Positions 44,286 through 54,410 are shown, numbered from the stretch's first letter. The stretch is 64,000 nucleotides of DNA from Tahibacter aquaticus (GCF_004363655.1 NZ_SNZH01000021.1:60731-124730), one strand, 5' to 3'. Made by a program: numbers and translations. Notes: generated by a model not told the origin, from the letters alone.

Positions 44286-45198
44286 TGTCGCCCTCGAAGT
44301 CGCGGCGCGCGAGGGCGATGACCGCATCGGGGTCGGCTAGGAAGCGGTCGGCCGGTCGTTGGCCGTCGAGCGCGTTCGTGGGGGAGAAGCACCATAGCGC
44401 TCCGGCCCACCCGTGATCTTCTGCGGGGAGAATGGCAAGGAGTTCGGACATCTTCGGATGTGGAGCACCTGTGGCCGTCAAGAATTGGAAGGCCGGGTGC
44501 AGGTACTGGCCGCGGATACGCACCCCGAGCAGACGACGTTCGCGCCGCAGCCGGCTGGCGTACTCGTGCGGGTTGGTCTCGAGCGCCTCGCCACGGCCGT
44601 GTTCTGCCACCTGCGTGCTGGTGAGCCACATCTCGTCCTTGAGCAGCGTGTCGCGTAATGCTCGCGCTGCGTCGAGCGATATCGACGCTGATTCGCCCGG
44701 GACGTGATTGAGCGTCGACACCGGCAGCAGCAACGATGATTCCTCTCGGCGCTCGTTGAACCACTTGACCAGCGCCGATCCCACCATTCCCACACCGACA
44801 ATGCTTTCGGAGACGTTGCGAAGTTGGTTTGTGAGCGCTGTGTGCGCGTGTTCGATGTCGGCAAGATGCACAAAGAGTGCGCGCGGTCGTTCCATTTCAC
44901 GGATGGACTGAATCACGACCTCGTGCCAACGCGCCAACTCGTCTGGTAGCGCGATCACGGGCATCTCGAGGATCGTTCGCGCGGTGTCGAGCTGTTGCGA
45001 GGCGATGCTCGCCCACGCGCTGACAAAGATGTCCGCCGGCGGGGCCGCGACGTCAGCGGCGCGCACCAGTAAGGCGACGAGATGATCGTCCAGCGCGCGC
45101 ACTTCCTGCGCGATGGCGGCGGCGTCGACGAGCGTGCTGGTTACGGACAACCGGGGCTCGAGCCGGAGCGAATCCAGGACGATGGTGGGGGCACTCAT
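44272..45198 (-). CDS. Long antitoxin with MbcA/ParS-type toxin-binding domain
   Basis: Protein of 308 residues. The C-terminal about 60 residues (GALWCFSPTNALDGQRPADR then DPDAVIALARRDF) match the MbcA/ParS/Xre domain that binds RES toxins. Upstream of it is a small DNA-binding-like stretch (LTSTQVAEHGRGEALETN, SRLRRERRLLGV). The first about 180 residues form an extra helical domain (SQQLDTARTILEM, LRNVSESIVGVGMVG) not seen in ordinary 120-150 residue antitoxins; its role is unknown. The start at 45198 is the only good ATG. It precedes and overlaps the RES toxin gene. Confidence 0.78.
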   Translation of the reverse strand: MSAPTIVLDSLRLEPRLSVTSTLVDAAAIAQEVRALDDHLVALLVRAADVAAPPADIFVSAWASIASQQLDTARTILEMPVIALPDELARWHEVVIQSIREMERPRALFVHLADIEHAHTALTNQLRNVSESIVGVGMVGSALVKWFNERREESSLLLPVSTLNHVPGESASISLDAARALRDTLLKDEMWLTSTQVAEHGRGEALETNPHEYASRLRRERRLLGVRIRGQYLHPAFQFLTATGAPHPKMSELLAILPAEDHGWAGALWCFSPTNALDGQRPADRFLADPDAVIALARRDFEGDNADW

Positions 45199-45475
45199 GG
45201 CAACTACTCCAGCGGGCGGCCGCGGGCGGGACGGTTTACGCCGACAGCCACCCTACTCCGATTCAGCGCGTCTCACAAGACTCATATAAAGCCGATAAGT
45301 GTTGTCCTGACACGAGTATGCATCGGGCCAAGGCTGTGAAATTCAAAGAATTTGCGCTTCATTGCACAGTCAGGCAGTCGAACTTTTTGGCCTAGAAATG
45401 TATGTTGCAAGAGCGCCGATCTGGGAAAAGTATGTTGCGAGGGCGATGGGCGAAATAACAGAGAAGCTTCAAACA

Positions 45476-47632
45476 TCAAGCTGTCGTACTGCTGAGGCGT
45501 GCCAAAGCGCTAGTTGCTTCGTCGAAATCGAGATGCCGAACACCGAAGTTCTGTAGCCTCAGCGCGGTGTCCACAAACTGGTCGAACTTCTGTTCCACGA
45601 TCGGCAAGCTCAATGCCAGAAGCTGATCCATCGACGGCAATCCTTGCACTCGCCATTGATCTAGCGCCTCGACGACGGTGGGGACTGTCGAGTTTGAGAC
45701 GCTTACAAATGCATCTTCGTTTGTTGCCTCAAGTCCTAAACTGCACAGAGCTAGGCGCAGCACATTCAAGGCGCGGTCGCTGCACCATGGCGCGAGCCAC
45801 AAGCACGAATCCTCAGCGTAGATCGGCTGGGTATCTAGTCTCATCGCCAAGAATTCGCTGCGTGCCGCCACAAGCTGCATCTGGGCCTCTTCGTCGAGGT
45901 ATACGGGCATAGTGGTGTCACGCAGCAATTCTGACATGCCCTGTCGAAGAAGCGCGCTCACCGCTGCAGCGCCACCACCAAACAGAGGAACCTTGCCCGC
46001 TGGCGCAGGTAGGAGTGTCAATGTCTTCGAATTGATATCGGCGTGGGCAATCCTCCAGCGACGGCCGCCGAATATGATCAACATTCCTGGCGCAACGGGA
46101 GAGTCGATCGGTAGTGTACCCAACGGTTTTCCGCCGGCGACCAGACGAAACTCTTCCGGAATCGCAAACGCGGTGTATAGGTCGTGGCTTGCCAGCAGCC
46201 GTTCGCCGCTCACACCCGGAACGAGGGTGCCGTCACCAAGCTGTTCGAGCACACCTGTGGCGCCGAGGCCGCGAAGAAAAGCGCCAAAGTTTTTTGTGTC
46301 GATGTCGTGAAATGGGCCTGTTTTGCAAAGGAGCCCGTAGAGTTGATCAGCGCGCGCTCCGCGGTTCTGCACAATCACCGACAGCACCTGCTGCACCAGG
46401 GTAGAGTAGTGAAGATCATCGTTTAGGCGCGGCGGCTCGAACCGCCGTTGTAGCATCAGCTCCACCGCAGCTATCGCTTGTATCAGAGGTAGGCGCAGTC
46501 GTTCACCCGGCGAGCTATCGACAGCGACATCGCCCAGTACCACGTACTGCCGTAGGACTTGCGGCTTGCCTGGTCGTCTACCGGAGCGCCCGAGTCGCTG
46601 TTTCAACGCCGACACGGTCGGTGCTCCGCCGATCTGAGCCACGGATTCAACGTCACCGAGGTCGACGCCAAGCTCCAATGTCGAGGTGCATACCGCGGTC
46701 GTCGGCAAATGCGCATCTCGCAACCGTGCTTCGAGCCACTGGCGCTGGTCGCGCGACAAGCTGCCGTGGTGAGGAAAGAACTCGTTCGGTACGTGCGCGC
46801 GCTCGGACCTATCACGCAAATCATCCGACACCTGTTCGACCAGCCCTCGCGAATTGGCGAAGACCAAGTTGGATTCGCCGCGCAGGACTGAGAATAAGTG
46901 GTCCGAAATAGTCTGATACGGATCGTCACCGCCTTTGCGGCGAATGAATGCACGAAGTTGGACACGAAGTTCGCCGCCCCCTTGTGCTCCCTCTAGCGAG
47001 ATGCAGGGAAGGGCGCCGTCCGGTCGAAGGAAACGCTCGGCCAGCTTGACGTCACCAAAGGTAGCCGAAAGCGCGATCCGTGGCGTGGTCCTGCCCAGCA
47101 GAGTGTCCAAGCGGTGTAGCAGAGATTGCATCTGCCGCCCGCGAACTGATCCAACCAAAGCATGTAACTCGTCAGACACAACGTAACGTAGTTCGACCAT
47201 CACACGCGCGAGGTCGCTCGCCCGGTGCAGAAACATCGCCTCAAGGCTTTCCGGCGTGATGAGCAGGATTTCTGCTGGACTTTTCCAGAACTGCTGCTTG
47301 CCGGCTGTGACGTCGCCGTGCCATGGCTGTACGCGCAGGCCCGTGGCCTCGCAGAGGCTTTCCAGGCGACGCGCTTGGTCGGAAATAAGTGCGCGCAGCG
47401 GAGAAATGCAAATGCACCCCACGCCGCGCGGCGGATTGCCGGCCAACGACGATACGATGGGCAGAAAGGCGGCTTCCGTCTTGCCGCCAGCCGTCGGTGC
47501 CGAGATCAGGACATCGCTCTGGCGGTCGAGAATAGGTGCGATGGCTTGCTCTTGGATGTTGCGCAGGGTGCGCCAGCCACGAGCGTGAATCCATTTGAGG
47601 ACGCCCGGGTGTAGGTACATCGACGCATTCAC
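45476..47632 (-). CDS. sngC: Lhr-like DEAD/DEAH helicase, Shango SngC-like
   Basis: Superfamily 2 helicase of 718 residues. Walker A APTAGGKT (45-52), DELH (154-157), SAT (189-191), TSTLELGVDLGDV (about 317-329) and motif VI QRLGRSGRRPG (345-355) are all present. A long C-terminal half of unknown fold follows, as in Lhr-type enzymes. It overlaps the AlbA_2 gene by four bases and ends a four-gene operon whose other members match my memory of Shango (TerB protein, ATPase, helicase), a published anti-phage system. Role in DNA or RNA unwinding during defence is inferred. Confidence 0.8.
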   Translation of the reverse strand: MNASMYLHPGVLKWIHARGWRTLRNIQEQAIAPILDRQSDVLISAPTAGGKTEAAFLPIVSSLAGNPPRGVGCICISPLRALISDQARRLESLCEATGLRVQPWHGDVTAGKQQFWKSPAEILLITPESLEAMFLHRASDLARVMVELRYVVSDELHALVGSVRGRQMQSLLHRLDTLLGRTTPRIALSATFGDVKLAERFLRPDGALPCISLEGAQGGGELRVQLRAFIRRKGGDDPYQTISDHLFSVLRGESNLVFANSRGLVEQVSDDLRDRSERAHVPNEFFPHHGSLSRDQRQWLEARLRDAHLPTTAVCTSTLELGVDLGDVESVAQIGGAPTVSALKQRLGRSGRRPGKPQVLRQYVVLGDVAVDSSPGERLRLPLIQAIAAVELMLQRRFEPPRLNDDLHYSTLVQQVLSVIVQNRGARADQLYGLLCKTGPFHDIDTKNFGAFLRGLGATGVLEQLGDGTLVPGVSGERLLASHDLYTAFAIPEEFRLVAGGKPLGTLPIDSPVAPGMLIIFGGRRWRIAHADINSKTLTLLPAPAGKVPLFGGGAAAVSALLRQGMSELLRDTTMPVYLDEEAQMQLVAARSEFLAMRLDTQPIYAEDSCLWLAPWCSDRALNVLRLALCSLGLEATNEDAFVSVSNSTVPTVVEALDQWRVQGLPSMDQLLALSLPIVEQKFDQFVDTALRLQNFGVRHLDFDEATSALARLSSTTA

Positions 47633-48834
47633 GACGGCAACGCGCGATCAATTATTGACCACGCTGCTTCATCTAGTGAAAGCTCCACCTTGTCTCGGTT
47701 GTATGACAGGAACAACGGAAGAAGCGTAGGTGCCAGCAACTTGGCAAAATCAATGGAGCGCTCCGGTAGAGCTTCCAACCGGATCTCCGGACACCATACC
47801 ACCTCATTGGGCGCAACTTTTGACTTCCTCGTCACCCACTGGCGGTTGCCAGGATCGAGAATGGAGTCGCTCAAATATGTGCCGGTAACTCCAACGAGTA
47901 TTGGTCCATTTCCCAGCTGATCGGCAACTCGACGAGTATGCCGAAGCGCCATGGCGATGCCTCTCATAATCCAACCCAACGGCAAAATATGGTCTCCATT
48001 TTGTTTCTTACCGCCGATTACCTGCTCATAGCGGCCGTCAAAAAAAACCTGATAGCCCAATGGCCCACTATCATCATCAGCATCTGACGTGCAAAAGAAG
48101 CCTGTAGCCGTAAAGAACTCCCGATCGACATGCGTGATACTCGGCATCGTGTCTCGGGGATTGAGATTCTCGAAGTTCAGCAGCTGACGACTGCTTCGTG
48201 CGAGCGCGTGTAGTGGCGCAGCATGTAGCTGGAGGAACGGAAGGCCAGAAGTAACTCCGTCTTGAACCTGTCTCTGCCGGTTACGTCGAAATGCGTCGAA
48301 CGCGTCGTAATGAATGTCTTCCCGCAGGAAAGCTTCGCGGATGCGGCTCATGTCCATAGCGTTTTTCTGTGCGCCGTTGCGTTCGTAGAAAATTCGCTCC
48401 GCCGATGTGCGATGCGGTGCATTCTGGCTTGGCCGAACTCGAATGAGTACGAACGCTTTGCTAGCGTCCGAAGGCGACTGAATCACGCGACTGTCAACGA
48501 CTGAGGATAGCGGAGGATCCACCTTGTCCTTCCAGTAGTTCGCCAGTTTTCGTTCAAACTCGGTGGCTTCTGTGAGGTCGACACCGGCGGCGGCCACTGC
48601 CACTTCGTCCATCTCGTCGACGCCGATCACAATGTCGCCGCCCTCAGAGTTGGCGAAAGCCACCACGTCGGCTACCAGCTCGCGCATTTCGCGCGACCGT
48701 GTTTCGGAGGTTTCGCCGGCCCCAATTTTGTATAGCTCGCGTTTGAAATCCAGCCGGCGGCTTTCGCGTGTTTCGCGCGTCACCAAACCGCACACCTCAT
48801 CGCCGGTTATCGTTCCAAAAGTGATGGGAAGCAT
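47629..48834 (-). CDS. AlbA_2 (Schlafen-like) domain protein inside Shango-like operon
   Basis: Protein of 401 residues. The N-terminal domain carries the AlbA_2 signature: ESRRLDFK (24-31), then VADVVAFANSEGGDIVIGVDE (its core at 59-74). AlbA_2 is a nucleic-acid or nucleotide-binding fold related to Schlafen nucleases. The C-terminal about 200 residues (FFTATGFFCTSD, YQVFFDGRYEQVIGG) are not recognised. It lies between the ATPase (9-base gap) and helicase (ATGA overlap) genes, so it is a true operon member, although it is not part of the three-gene Shango I remember. It may be an additional effector. Confidence 0.75.
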   Translation of the reverse strand: MLPITFGTITGDEVCGLVTRETRESRRLDFKRELYKIGAGETSETRSREMRELVADVVAFANSEGGDIVIGVDEMDEVAVAAAGVDLTEATEFERKLANYWKDKVDPPLSSVVDSRVIQSPSDASKAFVLIRVRPSQNAPHRTSAERIFYERNGAQKNAMDMSRIREAFLREDIHYDAFDAFRRNRQRQVQDGVTSGLPFLQLHAAPLHALARSSRQLLNFENLNPRDTMPSITHVDREFFTATGFFCTSDADDDSGPLGYQVFFDGRYEQVIGGKKQNGDHILPLGWIMRGIAMALRHTRRVADQLGNGPILVGVTGTYLSDSILDPGNRQWVTRKSKVAPNEVVWCPEIRLEALPERSIDFAKLLAPTLLPLFLSYNRDKVELSLDEAAWSIIDRALPS

Positions 48835-48843
48835 GTCGCCGTC

Positions 48844-50223
48844 CTAGAAACGGAACGTGGATAGGCCATCATCATCGATCGTAGTGGGCAGAACGTTTGG
48901 CATCACCGCCCTTGCTACGGGCTTTATCGCTTCCCGCGGCCCGGTCGCGTCCATGTCGTCGATTGGCGGCGCCTCATCGCTGGCTACCGCCACACTGGTA
49001 ACGAGGTCGGTCCATGACGTACCGGGCGAGGCCTCCAATACGGCCAGCATGTCCAGGAAAGCACGAATGCTCTGGCGTGGCGTCTGGAAGTATGCCGCAC
49101 CGATAACGTTGGAGCAGTGTGCAAGGAAGCCGTACAACGCGTCATCTGGAACGAGGTATTTCGTGGGGTCGCCACCAGCCTGCACATGACGCAACTTTGT
49201 AAGCAGGACGTAGAGATCTTCGGGTGTGAGCGTCGCAAGCCGAATTACGGGACCGCTAGTATCGTCGACACCACGCGCTTGGGCGAACGCATTCTCGCGC
49301 AGGCGTGTTTCCAGTGCCGCGTAGCTATAAAGACCGCGCCGCGGATCCATCAAGGATTCTGGCGTGCCGCCAAACAACAGCCCCAGCGAGTCGGCGTGAC
49401 CCTGCAGCACATCGTTCACCATGCGCAACAGTTGTTCGTAGTTGGCGTTCCGAGCACCCGCGTGCGGGATCTTCAGCAGATTTACCAACTCGTCGCCGAC
49501 GACGAGCAGACCCTTATAGCCTGCAAGGCGAGTGAAACGTGCGAACAGCTTCAGCTGGTCGTAGACATCGTCGTCATCGATGATGCTGCGTACACCGAGT
49601 GCAGCGCGCGCGTCAGTCTTTGTGCTGAACTCGCCGCGCAACCATCGCACTGCATCCTGCTTCAACTGATCGTTGCCCTGGTCGTGTCCCTGATAGTACT
49701 TCGCGATAACTTCGGCGAAATCGTAGCCATTGGTTAGCTCGGACAGCGATTGCAGACGCGTGTGGATGGCAGTCTCTACGGGCATGCCGTTCTGTTTGGC
49801 TTCCTGGAGCGCTGTAGAGATGAAACGCTCGACGATGCTAGCCATTGCGGCATCCGGTTTCGTGCGCGTGGCAAGGTTCCGCATCAATTCCTGATAGAAG
49901 CTGCGCGCTTGACCCTGGGCGCCGTGCAGGCGTCGATCGGGATTGAGGTCCGCATGCGCTGTTACTAGTCCCTTCTCGTGCGCAATGGCGCGCACCAGCG
50001 TAAGGAAGAACGTTTTTCCCGCGCCGTAGTCGCCTACGATCACTCGAAATGCCGAGCCGCTGTCGGCGACGCGATCAAGGTCAGAAACCAGCGACTGCAC
50101 CTCCCTGGCGCGACCAACCTGGATGAGCTGAAGGCCAGCGCGCGGCACCACGCCAGCACGTAGCGCCTGCAGCACGGTGTCCCGGTCTTTTGGACGGATG
50201 ACAGTAGGCGCCAAAGCATTCAT
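48844..50223 (-). CDS. sngB: BrxD-like (DUF2791) ATPase, Shango SngB-like
   Basis: P-loop ATPase of 459 residues. Walker A GDYGAGKT (64-71), a conserved AHADLNPDRRLHG stretch, Walker B region GLLVVGDELVNLL, then sensor GLLFGGTPESLMD. This is the DUF2791 family shared by BREX BrxD and Shango. ATG at 50223 overlaps the TerB-protein stop by four bases. It likely uses ATP to assemble on or load the helicase onto DNA. Confidence 0.82.
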   Translation of the reverse strand: MNALAPTVIRPKDRDTVLQALRAGVVPRAGLQLIQVGRAREVQSLVSDLDRVADSGSAFRVIVGDYGAGKTFFLTLVRAIAHEKGLVTAHADLNPDRRLHGAQGQARSFYQELMRNLATRTKPDAAMASIVERFISTALQEAKQNGMPVETAIHTRLQSLSELTNGYDFAEVIAKYYQGHDQGNDQLKQDAVRWLRGEFSTKTDARAALGVRSIIDDDDVYDQLKLFARFTRLAGYKGLLVVGDELVNLLKIPHAGARNANYEQLLRMVNDVLQGHADSLGLLFGGTPESLMDPRRGLYSYAALETRLRENAFAQARGVDDTSGPVIRLATLTPEDLYVLLTKLRHVQAGGDPTKYLVPDDALYGFLAHCSNVIGAAYFQTPRQSIRAFLDMLAVLEASPGTSWTDLVTSVAVASDEAPPIDDMDATGPREAIKPVARAVMPNVLPTTIDDDGLSTFRF

Positions 50224-52574
50224 GCAGGAACTCCTTCTAGTGATCGGGTCAGAATGTCACGTATGTCAGAGCGAATCGAGATGCACTCATCGACCTCAAG
50301 CAATGCGTCGCCCGCGACTGAATAAGCCGCTTCGTTGACGCTTTCAAGTGCGCCGTCAGGCAGCAGCCCCAGTGGGTCGCACCAGCGTTCGACGTCAGCA
50401 CGGTCTACCATGTCGCTGGAGTGAGCCAAAAGCTGGCGCAGCAACGTGCTGTGCGCGGCATCAAGACCGGCAATCGGAAGATTGGCCGACTCAATTGGCG
50501 ATGCGGTGTAGGTTGGCACTGACGGGGTCACCGCGTCGACGAGTGGCATGGAGCTGTCCTCGACGAAGATTGAGGACAGCAACCTCTGTACCTCCGCCGT
50601 TTCCTTGAGTTTGGCCGCGATGGCATCAACGTCCAGTCCCTGCGGTTTGGTCGCGGTCGTCGGCTGCATCGGTCGTGGCGCTACACCTGTCTGAACGCGG
50701 TGCACGTCTGCCGGCAGGGTCGCCGCATCGAGTCCTAGCGCGCGGTATACCTTCTCCAGCGTACGAAGTTCCGCCGGGTCAATACGGCCGTCGGCTGCCG
50801 CGATGCCTACGACAACATCTGCCAACGCGCGGCGCGGTTCAGGCGGAAGTGATTTTAGCCTGTTGGAGAGCTTGGCAAGCGATGGTGGAGCCGACTCCAA
50901 CCATGCTAAGTGCGCTTGCAGACGCAGTCGTTCAGTAGGTTCAAGCGCGAAGAGTCGATCAAGGTGCTGCAGCGCTTCCTCCATTTCACGTTCATCAAGT
51001 TCGCCATCGGCGGCGGCTACTGCGACAGCAAGCTGGAGGAGCAGCTGCCCCATGCGGTAGTTGGCGCTCGGGGATCTTGCGGCGTCGTCAGGGAGACGAA
51101 AAACTGCCACAGACTTGGTAGCGTCAACGATGGGGCCATCGAACCGAACGTCCGGCTCGACGCCGATCCCGATCGAATCCAGTGCTGACAGGAGCGCGGT
51201 ACATTCGCGCTTGCCCCACTTTTGGCCGGCGAGGACGCCGGCAGCGGTCAGCAGGCGATCGCCAGCAAAAACGCCGATCGGCGTCGACTTCAGTGCGCCG
51301 TCCATCAGGTCGTACAGAGGCTTCATGCCCTCGTTTGCGCCAGAGCCACGCAATTCGGCGGGAAGGGCTGCCGCCACTTCCAGCGCCGTCGGCCGCTCGC
51401 GCTTTCGCACGCGGACTAGGGCGCCGAGATCCTCAAGACAAGCCTGCAGTAACTGTAGCAGCGGACGTTGCGGCGCAGAGATGCCGCGTACATCGGGCAC
51501 ACCGACTGTAAGGCGCAGCCCAATGCGATTGCCCGCCGCGCCTCGGTGCTCAATTGACAACTGGCGCTTGGGTGCTGAGATTACGAGGCCGGTAGGGTAT
51601 CTTGCCGTGTATCGCGCTATGAAAAGTGCCTCGAGTTCAGCCTCAACGAGACGAAACGCGCTCTGGCGCGGGGCATCGTCGAGGCAACGCGCCCAGTCAA
51701 AGGCCAGTACCGCCGGCAGTGCCTGCCCTTCGCCGACCAATCGCCCTAGAACAATTGTCATGCCTGTCGGCATGTTTCCCGGTGACAACGTCGCGGTCGC
51801 TCGGAAACGCGATGCGTTGCCATACAGTGCGATTGCAAGATCGCGCAACGACCCCGAATAGTCGTGAAACGCGCTATGAACGTAGATGCGACGCAAGCGG
51901 TCAACTTCAGCGAGCAGCCGCGGAACCTCCGCGCGCGCAGCAGGATCAGTCACCGCGTCCACCAAGATTCGGCGTTCAATTCCGTAGTAGAACAGGAACA
52001 CAATACCGATCGCGACCGACCCATCCGCGCGTCCATGTGACAGCCAGTTGAGAAATAGGGTGCGATCAGTGGGCAGCAGCCGGTCATAGCGTGGCCAATA
52101 GGACGCTGACCAGGCGACGTCTTGCACGCGTTGTCGATCTACCGCCAGCGTTGGATCGATCACCGCTGGTTCATCGCGAAACTCGCGGTTGCGGGCCGGA
52201 TCACCGAAGTAAATCAGACCGCCGTTGAACGAAATGCCTGCGACTGTGACGGTCTCACCCTCCGGCACCCAGCGTACCGGCGTCGCTACTGGACCGCTCG
52301 CCGGTGGCGGCTGGTACCCGCCAGGTGGTAGATGGGGTGACGACGCTGTTCGAACCGGCACGGGCTCTGTTGCTGGCAAAGGGAGCGGTGGCGGTGACGG
52401 AGATCGAATTCGGGACGCTACCGCAGCGGCCGCTGCAGTGCCCTTTTTCTGTACCGCTGCGCGTTGCTGAGCGGCCCGCGCCGACCGCCAGGCAGTGAAC
52501 CTTGTGAAAAGTAGTACCCCACCGATCAAGACGGCGGCCACGATGAACTGTACGAGCAGGGCTCTCATTGACAT
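50220..52574 (-). CDS. sngA: TerB-domain protein with N-terminal membrane helix, Shango SngA-like
   Basis: Protein of 784 residues. Residues 4-24 (ALLVQFIVAAVLIGGVLLF) form a single membrane helix, followed by a Pro/Ala-rich linker to about 115. A TerB_N domain starts near GGLIYFGD and includes FLNWLSHGRADGSVAIGIVF and YYGIERR. A TerB tellurite-resistance domain (AVAVAAADGELDEREMEEAL, VVGIAADGRIDP-type acidic loops) lies around 510-620, and TerB_C at the end (VPTYTASPIE...SLEGVPA). First gene of the operon; membrane tethering suggests action at the inner membrane. MSMRA at 52574 or MRALL at 52568 may start. Confidence 0.82.
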   Translation of the reverse strand: MSMRALLVQFIVAAVLIGGVLLFTRFTAWRSARAAQQRAAVQKKGTAAAAAVASRIRSPSPPPLPLPATEPVPVRTASSPHLPPGGYQPPPASGPVATPVRWVPEGETVTVAGISFNGGLIYFGDPARNREFRDEPAVIDPTLAVDRQRVQDVAWSASYWPRYDRLLPTDRTLFLNWLSHGRADGSVAIGIVFLFYYGIERRILVDAVTDPAARAEVPRLLAEVDRLRRIYVHSAFHDYSGSLRDLAIALYGNASRFRATATLSPGNMPTGMTIVLGRLVGEGQALPAVLAFDWARCLDDAPRQSAFRLVEAELEALFIARYTARYPTGLVISAPKRQLSIEHRGAAGNRIGLRLTVGVPDVRGISAPQRPLLQLLQACLEDLGALVRVRKRERPTALEVAAALPAELRGSGANEGMKPLYDLMDGALKSTPIGVFAGDRLLTAAGVLAGQKWGKRECTALLSALDSIGIGVEPDVRFDGPIVDATKSVAVFRLPDDAARSPSANYRMGQLLLQLAVAVAAADGELDEREMEEALQHLDRLFALEPTERLRLQAHLAWLESAPPSLAKLSNRLKSLPPEPRRALADVVVGIAAADGRIDPAELRTLEKVYRALGLDAATLPADVHRVQTGVAPRPMQPTTATKPQGLDVDAIAAKLKETAEVQRLLSSIFVEDSSMPLVDAVTPSVPTYTASPIESANLPIAGLDAAHSTLLRQLLAHSSDMVDRADVERWCDPLGLLPDGALESVNEAAYSVAGDALLEVDECISIRSDIRDILTRSLEGVPA

Positions 52575-53315
52575 AGTCCACTCTGGTTTTCTACACCTGT
52601 ATGCTAGCGTCAGTAGCGGATGTCGCCGATTCTAGGCAAACCCCGTACAGACTCCGAGGCAGGTCAGCGCATTTTCCATAGCCCTGCGCGCAGGGTAGCG
52701 AGGCTACCAACCGGGTGACCGACGCATTGTCTTCATTCGCCTCCTAGCGGCGGCACTTCGCCGAGCCGATGGTTGCGGCGACGGGTTGCCCTAAGCCTAT
52801 GACATTGCCCCCCTGCGAGCCTCCAGTTGGACGGGACTGCCCGGGTAGCAAGCGTCGAACGGTGTGTGGTGGACAGCTTGCTGTACTCGACCGACTATGC
52901 CCGTTGAACCAATAGACTCACCTTCGATGCTCGGCGCATTCCGTGCGTGCATGCCCGTGACACGCTGATTTCCTCTGCCTCACCCCGGCAAACACTGTCC
53001 GGTCAGGGCGCCAACTCTCACTCCAACTCGCCAAGCGAACTTCAATACGGCGCACTATCACGCGAGGACGAGAGACGCATCTTGAAAGGCAGCATCCCTG
53101 AGGCCAGCAGTGGCGACATTCGGAGGCCTTTGCCATCGGCCAGTCGCGGCGGCTTGCCGCGCCAGGGTCACTGTACGTTGACCATCAGCCGTCGCGACGG
53201 GAAAGGAAACCGCCGAGCCATAGACGAATTCGACAGGCCCAAGAAGCGTGCGGTCGGGAAGCGTGACCGAACCCCTACAGAAAGATTTTCTTTTGCTACA
53301 AAAGTGGTCATTCCG
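52575..53315. other. Gene-free stretch between Shango-like operon and Cys-rich gene
   Basis: About 740 bases with no convincing frame on either strand. It must contain the start signals of the leftward TerB-protein gene, but no clear -35/-10 pair was found. The stretch resembles decayed intergenic island DNA; I see no terminal repeats. Confidence 0.5.
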
Positions 53316-53627
53316 ATGAATCGTCGCATCTTTTTCGCTGCTGCGATCCTGACCCTTTCCGGATGGACCGCGTGGGCCGGCCCGAAGTGCGAGAAATGCG
53401 GGGCCGAAGTCCAGTCCAAGCACCAGCAGTGTATGAAGGACAAAAGGATCAGGTCCCAGTGCAACAGGGACATGAAGTCCCCCGCCGAGCAGTGCGCGGA
53501 GATCTGCAAGTCGGAATCCCCCCAGTATTCCTACCCGGCGGCATTTCGTCAGCAGATGGTCGAGTTGGCGCGCGCGATGACGCAGTGCATCAGCCGGCCG
53601 CGCAGTCTGCTCGGCCGACGTCGCTGA
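53316..53627 (+). CDS. Small exported cysteine-rich protein
   Basis: Protein of 103 residues with a signal peptide (MNRRIFFAAAILTLSGWTAWA). The mature part has eight cysteines, including KCEKCGAEV, QQCMKD, SQCNRD, EQCAEICKSE and QCISR, so it is probably disulfide-rich or metal-binding in the periplasm. ATG at 53316 is chosen because the signal peptide begins there; the upstream frame is not protein-like. Family not recognised. Confidence 0.65.
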   Translation: MNRRIFFAAAILTLSGWTAWAGPKCEKCGAEVQSKHQQCMKDKRIRSQCNRDMKSPAEQCAEICKSESPQYSYPAAFRQQMVELARAMTQCISRPRSLLGRRR

Positions 53628-53784
53628 TTGCTCCAGTCCATCGGCAATACGGGCAAGCTGTTCAAGTTGAAGGGGTGCTGCACGCTTTTCCTGCGAAGGA
53701 TGCAGCGCCTGGATGCCTTTCATGACTTGGCGAACATGCAGCGAACGCGTAGGGTCACTGCTAGCCGCCAGCGTCGGTTGCGGA

Positions 53785-54380
53785 CTAAGCCGTGGCTCGC
53801 TTCACGGCCACCGCCGCGACAGCTATCCCAAGAAGGAGCAGTGCGAACAGAGAAAGCCCGGGCACAGGCGTCGGCGGAGGCGTCGGGCCAGCTATGAACC
53901 GGTAGTCAAACCGGTTGCTTGATGAGTTCGGGTCCTGAGCTGACGAAGCCGCGATCCAATAGGTATCGAAACTATCGAATGGTCGATCGTAGAACTGAAT
54001 CGGAAAAGTGCACGTGCGCGACTCCCCTGCGGGAATTGCAGGGAAATAGAATGACCAAACGATGGCGAAAGAATAGAGAGGCGGCGGTGAGGGGCCGACG
54101 ATATCTTCCGTTTGTCGGCAGCCAATAATTGGCCTGCCAATCTCGTAGGGTATGTCGCGGCTTGAACTGGTAGGGATTCGAAATCCGCGCTGGATTACTA
54201 GATTCGGTAGCGGAAGAGGACTGGCTGAACCGGCATCATCAGGCCCACTATTCGTAACAGTTAGAGTCACAGTGCCAAGCTGGCCGGGCCGAAACGTCTC
54301 TGGCGAGACCTGTGCGACTATCGAGAGGTCCGCAATCTCTGCGTACGCTTTCCCGCTTCCTGCAATTCCAATAAATAAAA
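53785..54380 (-). pseudogene. DUF11-type surface protein with C-terminal sorting tail, N-terminus lost
   Basis: The frame encodes a DUF11-like Ig domain (TVTLTVTNSGPDDAGSASP), a second beta-rich part and a C-terminal GPTPPPTPVPGLSLFALLLLG-like Pro stretch, hydrophobic helix and basic tail (VKRATA), the pattern of IPTL/CTERM-type sorting signals. The 5' side is abnormal: a perfect terminator palindrome (54381-54410) and other scar DNA sit where the start and signal peptide should be, although an open frame runs through to 54450. The gene is probably beheaded. Confidence 0.6.
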
Positions 54381-54410
54381 GCACCGCCCCCGAAATTTCG
54401 GGGGCGGTGC
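54381..54410 (-). terminator. Perfect 30-base palindrome with T tract, rho-independent terminator
   Basis: gcaccgccccc-gaaatttc-gggggcggtgc followed on the minus strand by TTTTATTT. This is a strong intrinsic terminator for leftward transcription coming from the IS256 remnant. Confidence 0.75.
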
